Origin: Bacteroidaceae bacterium
GTDB taxonomy: Bacteria > Bacteroidota > Bacteroidia > Bacteroidales > Bacteroidaceae
NCBI GenBank assembly: GCA_017651315.1
Contig: JAGCDE010000005.1
Location: 84,706 to 148,705 of the forward strand
DNA length: 64,000 nt
Direction: 5' to 3'
In this document: positions 34,043 to 41,764 of the stretch, one piece after another
Numbering within the stretch: position 1 is the stretch's first letter
How the letters are laid out: the number at the start of each line of letters is the position of its first letter
Program-made: the position numbers and the translations under genes
Notes under the pieces: generated by a model
Database searches by the model: none
Seen by the model: only the letters and a program-made list of their open reading frames with translations
Told to the model about the DNA's origin: nothing

Positions 34043-35521
34043 TTATTCCTGGATATATGATTTCCAAAGCTGGTAAGCCTCATCGTAAACAGGCATGTCG
34101 GATGCCTTCGGTTCAATGACCCTGATCTTCTGGAGCGAGGAGAATGCCTCGTTGTGGTCATTGTAGATGTGTACTCCCATACCCGCACCCTTGGCGGCAC
34201 CGATGGAACCGTCGGTGTCATAGAGCTCGATGGTGGCTCCGGTGACCCCTGCCAGGGTGTCCCGGAACAGAGGGCTGAGGAACATGTTGGCATTGCCGGC
34301 ATGAATCTTGTTCACAGGCATACCCATGTCCTCCATTATCTCAATACCGTATTTGAAGGAGAAGACGATACCTTCCTGGGCTGCACGCAGCAGGTGCGAC
34401 CGGTTGTGGATGTTGAAGTTCACCCCGTGGAAGCTGCAGCCGCATTCCTTGTTCTCGAGCACGCGTTCCGCTCCGTTGCCGAATGGCAGCACGGATACCC
34501 CGCCGGCACCGATAGGGGCCTGTGCGGCAAGGTCGTTCATCTCGCTGTAGCTGATGCCCTCAGGCACAATGTTGCGTTTCATCCATGCGTTCAGGATGCC
34601 TGTACCGTTTATGCATAGCAGGATGCCGAGACGGTTGAATCCGGTCTTGTGGTTAACATGGGCAAAAGAATTCACCCTTGATTTGGGGTCATAGCTTATC
34701 TCTCCGTTGACACCATATACAACACCTGATGTACCGGCGGTCGATGCTATCTCACCGGGTTCGAAAACATTCAGGGAGAGCGCGTTGTTCGGCTGGTCAC
34801 CTGCCCGGTAGGTGACGGGGGTGCCGGCTGCGAGACCGAGTTCTCCGGCAGCTGTGGCGGTAAGTCTTCCCTGCTCGGCGAATGTGGGGACTATATTGGG
34901 AATGAATGAACGCGGTATGCCATAGTAGTCAAGCAGGAATCCTGCTATGTCACCGGTCTGGAAGTCCCAGAACATGCCTTCGGAGAGGCCTGAAACGGTG
35001 GTGGATATCTCGTCGGTAAGACGCATGGCGATATAGTCGCCAGGGAGCATGATCTTGTGAATCTTGTCGAATATCTTGGGTTCGTTACGCTTCACCCATG
35101 CCAGTTTGGAGGCAGTGAAATTACCCGGAGTGTTGAGCAGATGGGTGAGACACTGGGAACGGCCGAGCTGCTGGAAGGCCTCCTCGCCGATGCTTACGGC
35201 GCGGGAATCACACCAGATTATGGCCGGACGGAGCACTTTCCGGTTCTTGTCAACGCATACAAGGCCATGCATCTGATAGGAGATGCCTATTGCCTGAATG
35301 TCCTTGTTGTAGATCCGGCTCTGTGAGAGTACATCGGCAGTGGCTGCCTTGAGATATGACCACCAGTCCTCGGGGTTCTGTTCAGCCCATCCGGGATTGA
35401 CTGCTTTGATGGGTGCTTCACTTTTAGGGGCGAATGAGGTTGCTATGCAAGCTCCACTCTGAGCGTCAACAAGGCTGCACTTCACCGAAGAGCTGCCTAT
35501 GTCATAACCTAATAGATACAT
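34043..35521 (-). CDS. xylB: Xylulokinase (FGGY family)
   Basis: This cytoplasmic enzyme phosphorylates D-xylulose with ATP, feeding the pentose phosphate pathway. I start at ATG 35521 (MYLLGYDIGSSSVKCSL), 492 residues, because the first FGGY ATP-binding box begins right there; an in-frame Met 23 codons earlier would add an unrelated leader. Motifs include WAEQNPEDWW, WCDSRA, YRAGDQPNNAL with the presumed catalytic Asp, ASTAGTSGVVYG and, near the end, a GAAKGAGMGV loop. It is the first gene of the xylB-GH8 operon, divergent from GH95, with a -7 promoter box 67 bp upstream. Xylulose is the best substrate guess within the FGGY family given length and the GH8 neighbour. Confidence 0.9.
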   Translation of the reverse strand: MYLLGYDIGSSSVKCSLVDAQSGACIATSFAPKSEAPIKAVNPGWAEQNPEDWWSYLKAATADVLSQSRIYNKDIQAIGISYQMHGLVCVDKNRKVLRPAIIWCDSRAVSIGEEAFQQLGRSQCLTHLLNTPGNFTASKLAWVKRNEPKIFDKIHKIMLPGDYIAMRLTDEISTTVSGLSEGMFWDFQTGDIAGFLLDYYGIPRSFIPNIVPTFAEQGRLTATAAGELGLAAGTPVTYRAGDQPNNALSLNVFEPGEIASTAGTSGVVYGVNGEISYDPKSRVNSFAHVNHKTGFNRLGILLCINGTGILNAWMKRNIVPEGISYSEMNDLAAQAPIGAGGVSVLPFGNGAERVLENKECGCSFHGVNFNIHNRSHLLRAAQEGIVFSFKYGIEIMEDMGMPVNKIHAGNANMFLSPLFRDTLAGVTGATIELYDTDGSIGAAKGAGMGVHIYNDHNEAFSSLQKIRVIEPKASDMPVYDEAYQLWKSYIQE

Positions 35522-35587
35522 GTCTTGAATATAGTTTAGTTTGTAATTTTGTCCGGATAAACTCCCGCGAGTGCCTGTTTCGGCTTT

Positions 35588-35595
35588 CAAAGTTA
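35588..35595 (-). promoter_or_regulatory. -7 promoter box for xylB-GH8
   Basis: On the minus strand TAACTTTG fits TAnnTTTG, 67 bases before the xylB start. No clear -33 TTTG at the right distance. Confidence 0.35.
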
Positions 35596-35638
35596 AACAA
35601 AAGATGCGATACCACAGTCAGGTTAAATAAAAAAGGAC

Positions 35639-35646
35639 TAAATTTG
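35639..35646 (+). promoter_or_regulatory. -7 promoter box for GH95 operon
   Basis: TAAATTTG fits TAnnTTTG, 26 bases before the GH95 start; the -33 region is unconvincing. With the xylB box it would form a divergent promoter pair. Confidence 0.45.
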
Positions 35647-35671
35647 AAGCAGAAAACAAACACCTTGTCTT

Positions 35672-38053
35672 ATGAAGAAATATCTATTCGCTGCAGTGTT
35701 GGCTTTGATGTCAGCCAGCTGCTCGTCGGACAACAGCAAGAAAGCCGATGAAAACCTGAAATTGTGGTATGAAACTCCTGCTGTCCAGTGGACTGACGCT
35801 CTTCCTCTCGGCAACGGCCGACTGGGAGCGATGGTATTCGGAACTCCCGCACAGGAACGTATCCAGATCAACGAGGAGACGATCTGGGGAGGTGGTCCCC
35901 ACAACAACGTGAATAATGCCGCAAAGGACGGACTGGAGGAGATACGCCAGGCCCTCTGGGAGGGACGCCGTTCGGATGCCCAGGCACTGTGTGACCGCTA
36001 TATCTCGTCCAAGGGGGCTCACGGTATGCCTTACCAGACAGCCGGTTCACTCATGCTGGATTTTGAAGGCATGGACGAATTCACTGACTATTACCGGGAA
36101 CTGGATATTGCCAGGGCCGTGGCTCTGACCCGTTTCAAGGCCGGCGGTGTGGAATATACCCGGGAGTGTTTCGTCTCTTTCCCGGACCAGGTTATAGTGA
36201 TGCGCCTGACTGCATCCGGTAAGGGTGCTCTCTCTTTCAAGGCCAGCTACAACCTGCCTTACCGCGAGGACCGTATTCTGGGCCGTTCCGCCGAAGTTAA
36301 TGGCAAGCAGGCCGTTATGACGGTCTCATGCAAAGGCGATGACCACGAGGGTGTGGAAGGCAAGATCCGCTTTACCGACAAGACCCTCATAATTCCGGAG
36401 GGCGGCCGGATGACCACCGCCGACAATACCGTTACCGTAAGCGGTGCCAATGCTGTGACCATATATATATCGGTCGGTACCAACTTTGTGGATTACAAGA
36501 CTGTTAACGGTGACGAGAACAGGGAGGCCGACCGTTGGCTGTCACCTTTCACCAAGGGTGGAAAGAAGTATGACAAGCTGTTGGCTGACAATATAAGCGC
36601 TTACAGGAAGCAGTTCACTACCGTCACCATGGACCTGGGTACCAATGACCAGGCCAAGTTGCCGACAGACCGGCGTGTCGCCCAGTTTGCAAGCACTTTC
36701 GACCCGCAGTTGGTGACTCTTTATTTCCAGTTCGGGCGTTACCTGCTGATATGCTGCTCACAGCCGGGAGGCCAGGCCGCAAACCTGCAGGGTATCTGGA
36801 ACGAGAGCCGTCAGGCACCTTGGGACGGAAAGTACACCACGAACATCAATGTGGAGATGAACTACTGGCCCGCTTTCGTGTGCGGCATACCGCAGACATT
36901 CGATCCGTTCCTCCAGCTTGTGAAAGACTGTGCCGAGCATGGAAAGGAGACGGCCGCCATGTACGGTTGCCGTGGCTGGACACTGCATCATAATACCGAT
37001 ATTTGGCGTTCTACAGGTGCTGTAGATGGCGCATACAACGGCATGTGGCCTACCGGTGCAGCATGGTTCTGCCAGCAGGTATGGGACGGCTACCTGTTCA
37101 ATCAGGACCGCAAGTATCTTGAGGAGATTTATCCTATTATGAAGAGCGCCTGCGAGTTCTTCATCGACTTCCTGGTGGCTGAGCCCGTATCGGGACACAA
37201 CTATCTGGTGGTTGCACCTTCATATTCACCTGAGAACGCACCTCATGTACAGGATGTGTTGGGCAAGGGCAACATAACCACCGTATTCGGTGCCACAATG
37301 GACAACCAGATGATGGCTGACCTGTTCGGAAACACCATCGACGCCGCTGCCCTGATGGGTGAGAAGGATGCGGATTTCGTGAAGACTCTCAAGGATGTCA
37401 AGAGCCGTCTGGCTCCCATGAAGATAGGAAAGTGGGGACAGCTCCAGGAGTGGTTCGAAGATTGGGACGACCCGCGTGACAACCATCGTCATGTATCGCA
37501 TCTGTGGGGAATGTATCCCGGCCGTCAGATTACAGCCGACGGCACTCCTGACCTGTTCAAGGCCGTTCGCACCAGCCTTGAGGCCCGCGGTGACGAATCC
37601 ACCGGATGGTCAATGGGCTGGAAGGTCTGCCTGTGGGCCAGGCTGCTTGACGGAAACCATGCATACAAGCTCATACAGGATCAGTTGCGTCCTGCCGGCG
37701 GTCGCGGATTCGGCGGTCGCGGCGGTACATACAACAACCTGTTCGATGCGCATCCGCCATTCCAGATTGACGGAAACTTCGGGTGCACAGCCGGTATAGC
37801 CGAGATGCTCGTACAGAGTCATACAGGAAAGGTTGTCCTGCTGCCCGCCCTGCCTGATGTATGGAAGGACGGTACGGTCAAGGGACTCCATTGCAGGGGC
37901 GGATTCGTGCTTGATGAACTGACATGGAAGGACGGAAAGCCCGCCACAGTGAAGGTCCGCTCCACCGTAGGCGGCAAGCTTGATATCTGCTGGAACGGCA
38001 AGGACCAGGTTGTAGATACCAAGGCCGGGAAGGTTTATGAGGTTAGTTTTTAA
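35672..38053 (+). CDS. GH95-family alpha-L-fucosidase / alpha-L-galactosidase (lipoprotein)
   Basis: This 793-residue lipoprotein (lipobox MSASC, Cys17) has the full GH95 layout: N-terminal beta-sandwich starting WYETPAVQWTDALPLGNGRLG and IQINEETIWGGGP, the (alpha/alpha)6 core with NINVEMNYWPAF, and FQIDGNFGCTAGIAEML carrying the presumed catalytic Asp of the family. GH95 enzymes invert alpha-1,2-linked L-fucose or L-galactose at chain ends; in plant-fibre degraders several act on L-galactose of complex xylans or xyloglucan side chains. Given the xylan-type neighbours, L-galactosidase activity is a fair guess but not proven. The porin-like gene follows after 34 bases. Confidence 0.92.
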   Translation: MKKYLFAAVLALMSASCSSDNSKKADENLKLWYETPAVQWTDALPLGNGRLGAMVFGTPAQERIQINEETIWGGGPHNNVNNAAKDGLEEIRQALWEGRRSDAQALCDRYISSKGAHGMPYQTAGSLMLDFEGMDEFTDYYRELDIARAVALTRFKAGGVEYTRECFVSFPDQVIVMRLTASGKGALSFKASYNLPYREDRILGRSAEVNGKQAVMTVSCKGDDHEGVEGKIRFTDKTLIIPEGGRMTTADNTVTVSGANAVTIYISVGTNFVDYKTVNGDENREADRWLSPFTKGGKKYDKLLADNISAYRKQFTTVTMDLGTNDQAKLPTDRRVAQFASTFDPQLVTLYFQFGRYLLICCSQPGGQAANLQGIWNESRQAPWDGKYTTNINVEMNYWPAFVCGIPQTFDPFLQLVKDCAEHGKETAAMYGCRGWTLHHNTDIWRSTGAVDGAYNGMWPTGAAWFCQQVWDGYLFNQDRKYLEEIYPIMKSACEFFIDFLVAEPVSGHNYLVVAPSYSPENAPHVQDVLGKGNITTVFGATMDNQMMADLFGNTIDAAALMGEKDADFVKTLKDVKSRLAPMKIGKWGQLQEWFEDWDDPRDNHRHVSHLWGMYPGRQITADGTPDLFKAVRTSLEARGDESTGWSMGWKVCLWARLLDGNHAYKLIQDQLRPAGGRGFGGRGGTYNNLFDAHPPFQIDGNFGCTAGIAEMLVQSHTGKVVLLPALPDVWKDGTVKGLHCRGGFVLDELTWKDGKPATVKVRSTVGGKLDICWNGKDQVVDTKAGKVYEVSF

Positions 38054-38087
38054 TAAATAATAGTGTCTATATTGTTGTCTATTAACA

Positions 38088-39305
38088 ATGAAAATCAAAA
38101 CATCAGTGATGCAGGCCCTGATATTAGGCCTGCTTCCCGTGAGCGTGAATGCACAGAAGAACGTTTCAATTGACTGGTATGGTTTTGTGGCCGCCCAGTC
38201 CTGGTTAAATACACATGAGAGTTTGGCCGGAGCCGAAGGTTTCCTGTACCTGTATCCAACCGATCAACTGCTTGATTATTCCGACGACCATGATAAAAGG
38301 GCGGTTCCGCACGGCTCATGGTTCGGCACAATGGCCCGTCTGGGGTTCGTTTTGAAAGGCCCCGAAATCTTTGGTGCCTCCAGCCGTGCCAAGGCTGAAC
38401 TTGAGTTCTCGGGCCATCAGGCTCCGGGCAGCGTGCTTTACCGTCATGCCTTCATGGCTCTGGACTGGGAGAACAGCACACTCACACTGGGTCAGACATG
38501 GCATCCCATGAACGACCTGTTCCCCAGCACCGTGGGTATTGCCATAGGATCCCCTTTCAATGCCCTTAACCGCAGCCCGCAGTTGCGTTACGAGTATTTC
38601 ACGGGCTCAGACAAGCAGGTCAAGCTGACGGGTGCCGCCATATTCCAGGCTGCAAATGCATCCAATGGTCCTGGCGGAAAGAGTTTCAGTTACGCCCGCA
38701 ATTCAATCATTCCGATGTTCTATGCCGGTGTTGATTTCACATTCGGTGATTTGAAGGTTGGCGGCGGACTGGAGTATCAGCATATAACTCCAATGGTTGA
38801 TGTGGCCGATGACAATAAGAAATACTATCTGGACGGTCTGACCGGAATGGTCCAGGCGCAGTACAACAAGGAGAAGCTCTCAGTCAAGGCCAAGACCCTG
38901 ATAGGTGAGAACATGTCACATCTGGGCATCTGCTCAGGTTTTGGCCAGGTCGCCGACCTCAATCCGGGCGATGTGCGGTTTGCTCCTCTGGCAGCCTCTT
39001 CATCGTGGGCTCAGGTCCAGTACGGCGGTGCCCTTAAGTGCGGCCTGATGTGCGGTTACATGAGCAACTGGGGTGCCGGCAAGGACCTGGTTCCGGGGAA
39101 GATATATGCCGCTGAAAACGGAAGAATAGACAAAATGTGGAGAGTTGCTCCCAATGTCCAGTACACAGTCGGCAACATGAACCTGGGTGTTGAGTATGAA
39201 CTTACAACCGTGGCTTACGGCACACCTCAGGCCAACGGTACTGTGGCCGATACACATAACGTGAGCAACAACCGTCTGCTGCTCTCTGTAATGTACACAT
39301 TCTGA
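38088..39305 (+). CDS. Porin-like outer-membrane beta-barrel protein (DcaP-like)
   Basis: This 405-residue protein has a signal peptide (to about residue 22, SVNAQ) and alternating hydrophobic strands through to a terminal aromatic residue (LLLSVMYTF), as in outer-membrane barrels. FYAGVDFTFGDLKVGGGLEYQ, RLGFVLKGPEIFG and LTLGQTWHP are strand/turn segments resembling DcaP-like trimeric porins. It follows GH95 by 34 bases and precedes dusB by 2, so it is in the same transcript. It could admit small sugars or acids released by the GH95 enzyme; substrate unknown. Confidence 0.7.
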   Translation: MKIKTSVMQALILGLLPVSVNAQKNVSIDWYGFVAAQSWLNTHESLAGAEGFLYLYPTDQLLDYSDDHDKRAVPHGSWFGTMARLGFVLKGPEIFGASSRAKAELEFSGHQAPGSVLYRHAFMALDWENSTLTLGQTWHPMNDLFPSTVGIAIGSPFNALNRSPQLRYEYFTGSDKQVKLTGAAIFQAANASNGPGGKSFSYARNSIIPMFYAGVDFTFGDLKVGGGLEYQHITPMVDVADDNKKYYLDGLTGMVQAQYNKEKLSVKAKTLIGENMSHLGICSGFGQVADLNPGDVRFAPLAASSSWAQVQYGGALKCGLMCGYMSNWGAGKDLVPGKIYAAENGRIDKMWRVAPNVQYTVGNMNLGVEYELTTVAYGTPQANGTVADTHNVSNNRLLLSVMYTF

Positions 39306-39307
39306 CC

Positions 39308-40393
39308 TTGAAGATAGGGGATATTGATTTTGGGGACAGGCCGGTGTTCCTGGCTCCTATGGAGGATGTCACGGACCCGGCGTTCCGTCTGCTTTGCAAG
39401 CGGTTCGGTGCCGATATGGTCTATACGGAGTTTGTATCGAGCGATGCGCTGATACGCGAGGTGAACCGCTCCGTGCAGAAACTCACCATCTGTGAAGAGG
39501 AACGCCCCGTAGCCATCCAGATATACGGCAAGGAGACCGAGGCTATGGTGGGTGCCGCAAAGATGGTCGAGGCTGCCGGGCCTGATGTCCTGGACCTGAA
39601 CTTCGGCTGTCCGGTCAAGAAGGTGGCCGGCAAGGGTGGCGGGGCAGGCATGCTCCAGAATATTCCCAAGATGCTGGAGATAACCCGTGCGGTGGTGGAT
39701 GCCGTAAAAATCCCCGTCACTGTAAAGACCCGTCTTGGTTGGAATGACGAGAGCAGGATAATAGTTGATCTGGCTGAGCAGCTGCAGGATTGCGGTATCA
39801 GGGCGCTGACCATTCACGGCCGTACCCGCGCACAGATGTACACCGGCCAGGCCGACTGGACGCTGATAGGTAAGGTCAAGGAGAATCCTCGCATGAAGAT
39901 TCCTGTTATAGGAAACGGGGATATTACTACTCCTGAGCGTGCCCGTGAGTGCTTTGACCGCTATGGAGTGGATGCCATTATGATTGGCCGGGGCAGTTTC
40001 GGGCGTCCCTGGATCTTCCGTGAGGTCAAGCATTACCTTGAGACGGGAGAGTTGTGGGAGGATCCCGGATTCCGGTGGAAGATGGATGTGCTGAAGCGGG
40101 AAACCCTGGACAGTATAGCCCGTCTTGACGAGCGGCGCGGAATTATCCATATCCGCCGCCACCTGGCGGCAAGCCCGCTGTTCAAGGGACTGGAGGATTT
40201 CCGCCACACCCGCATAGAGATGTTACGCGCCGAAACAGTTGATGAACTCTTCGGAATCATGGACCGCATTGCGAACCGGTGGGGATCATCGTCCTGTTCC
40301 GGAAATGTCCCGCAGCAACTCCACCCGGAAACTCAGGAGACCGATCCGATGTGTTACACATCCTCAGAATATATGTCCCGCATTGACCCGTGA
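39308..40393 (+). CDS. dusB: tRNA-dihydrouridine synthase (DusB-like)
   Basis: This FMN enzyme reduces uridine to dihydrouridine in tRNA. It has 361 residues from a TTG start 2 bases after the upstream stop. TTG is chosen because the conserved N terminus (FLAPMEDVTDPAFR) begins 14 residues later and no earlier ATG exists in frame. Catalytic Cys101 lies in LDLNFGCPVKKVAGKGGG; further motifs are VTVKTRLGW, LTIHGRTRAQMYTG and VIGNGDITTPE, then GVDAIMIGRGSFGRPW for FMN phosphate. The last ~40 residues are poorly conserved. It sits oddly in a glycan locus and is followed by another RNA-modification gene. It may be transcribed with GH95 and the porin gene. Confidence 0.92.
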   Translation: MKIGDIDFGDRPVFLAPMEDVTDPAFRLLCKRFGADMVYTEFVSSDALIREVNRSVQKLTICEEERPVAIQIYGKETEAMVGAAKMVEAAGPDVLDLNFGCPVKKVAGKGGGAGMLQNIPKMLEITRAVVDAVKIPVTVKTRLGWNDESRIIVDLAEQLQDCGIRALTIHGRTRAQMYTGQADWTLIGKVKENPRMKIPVIGNGDITTPERARECFDRYGVDAIMIGRGSFGRPWIFREVKHYLETGELWEDPGFRWKMDVLKRETLDSIARLDERRGIIHIRRHLAASPLFKGLEDFRHTRIEMLRAETVDELFGIMDRIANRWGSSSCSGNVPQQLHPETQETDPMCYTSSEYMSRIDP

Positions 40394-40397
40394 CAGA

Positions 40398-40414
40398 ACC
40401 CGTTTCCGACGGGT
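40398..40414 (+). terminator. Weak hairpin after dusB
   Basis: A 6-bp stem (acccgt / acgggt) with a 5-base loop lies right after the dusB stop, without T-run. The next gene starts 65 bases after dusB, preceded by aggaag as a possible ribosome-binding site. Confidence 0.25.
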
Positions 40415-40458
40415 CGAGTGTGTGACACTTTGATGAAAGGAAGAAAAAAGGACAGATT

Positions 40459-41700
40459 ATGAACAGAGCCGCATTTGAGATCATGGCACCGGTGGGCTCG
40501 TGGGAGAGCTTGGCTGCGGCGTTTCAGGCCGGAGCGGGGTCCATATACTTCGGTGTGGAAAAGCTGAACATGCGTTCCCGCAGCGCAAGCCGTTTCACAC
40601 TCGATGACCTGCGTGAGATTGCCTCCCGTTGCGATGCCCATGGAATCAAGAGTTACCTGACACTGAATACTGTCATGTACGGTGAGGATATTCCTCTGGT
40701 TCATGAGATAGTGGATGCTGCACTGGAAGCAGGGATATCGGCCGTCATTGCGTGTGATATCGCCGTCATGACCTACTGCTGCAAGGTGGGGATGGAGGTT
40801 CATCTTTCCACCCAGCTTAATATCAGCAACATTGAGGCACTCAGGTTCTACGCACAGTTTGCCGATGTGGTGGTGCTTGCCCGTGAGCTGAACCTTGATC
40901 AGGTTGCAGAGATTCACCGTCAGATATCGGAGCATGATATCCGTGGTCCCAAGGGTGAACTTATCCGTATCGAGATGTTCTGTCACGGTGCCTTGTGCAT
41001 GGCAATCAGCGGCAAATGCTATCTGAGCCTGAACGAGACGGGTGCGAGTGCCAACCGAGGAGCCTGTATGCAGCTTTGCCGCAGGGGATATATTGTGAAG
41101 GACCGTGAGACCGACATCGAACTGGCCATCGAAAACCAGTATATCATGTCGCCAAAGGATCTCAAGACCATACGGTTCATGGACCGTATGATCGAGGCCG
41201 GGGTTCAGGTGTTCAAGATAGAGGGTCGGGCCCGAGGCCCTGAATATGTGCGTACTGTGACGGAGTGTTACAGTGAGGCGATCGACGCCTGTCTTAATGG
41301 CGGATTCACCGATGAAAGGAAGGATAACTGGGACAGGCGTCTTGCTACGGTGTTCAACCGTGGATTCTGGGATGGCTACTATCTGGGCCAGCGTCTGGGA
41401 GAGTGGAATGACAAGTACGGGTCACAGGCCACTGAGACAAAGGTCTATGTGGGAAAGTGTACAGACTGGTTCTCGAGGCTTGAGGTGGCGGAGTTCACGG
41501 TAGAGGCAGCTCCTATAAGTGCCGGTGAAAAGCTGATGGTGACAGGTGCCACAACCGGTTGCATAACTTTCAATCTTGATGATCCGCGTGTGGACTTGAA
41601 AACGGTGGAGACCGTACCGCAGGGGGTACGCGTCTCTTTCAAGACCCCGGAGCGTGTCCGCCGCGGTGACAAACTGTTTAAAGTCGTTTCTCGGGTTTAA
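40459..41700 (+). CDS. U32-family RNA hydroxylation protein (TrhP/RlhA-like, 'peptidase U32')
   Basis: This 413-residue protein of the U32 family starts with the barrel motif FEIMAPVGSWESLAAAFQAGA and carries the family signature near residue 170: EMFCHGALCMAISGKC followed by GACMQLC, giving the conserved cysteines that hold an Fe-S cluster in characterised members. Members act in hydroxylation of tRNA U34 (TrhP/YegQ) or 23S rRNA C2501 (RlhA), using prephenate-derived chemistry; the older name is collagenase-like peptidase. Length and the C-terminal beta domain (EFTVEAAPISAGEKLMVTG) fit TrhP better than RlhA. Its place after dusB makes a tRNA-modification pair. Confidence 0.85.
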   Translation: MNRAAFEIMAPVGSWESLAAAFQAGAGSIYFGVEKLNMRSRSASRFTLDDLREIASRCDAHGIKSYLTLNTVMYGEDIPLVHEIVDAALEAGISAVIACDIAVMTYCCKVGMEVHLSTQLNISNIEALRFYAQFADVVVLARELNLDQVAEIHRQISEHDIRGPKGELIRIEMFCHGALCMAISGKCYLSLNETGASANRGACMQLCRRGYIVKDRETDIELAIENQYIMSPKDLKTIRFMDRMIEAGVQVFKIEGRARGPEYVRTVTECYSEAIDACLNGGFTDERKDNWDRRLATVFNRGFWDGYYLGQRLGEWNDKYGSQATETKVYVGKCTDWFSRLEVAEFTVEAAPISAGEKLMVTGATTGCITFNLDDPRVDLKTVETVPQGVRVSFKTPERVRRGDKLFKVVSRV

Positions 41701-41735
41701 ACAGACTTGCTATATATCGGCTAACAGCTAACAGT

Positions 41736-41750
41736 CTGCGCTTTGCGCAG
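41736..41750 (+). terminator. Short hairpin after the U32 gene
   Basis: A perfect 6-bp GC stem (ctgcgc ttt gcgcag) is followed by ttaaaat, 36 bases past the stop and just before the GH51 gene. A heptamer-like repeat (gctaacagctaacagt) precedes it at 41720-41735. Confidence 0.5.
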
Positions 41751-41764
41751 TTAAAATACTATAT

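Noticed and set aside
39227-40207. 326-codon frame antisense to dusB
   Set aside because: dusB motifs are unambiguous on the plus strand; the antisense frame is a by-product of codon usage.
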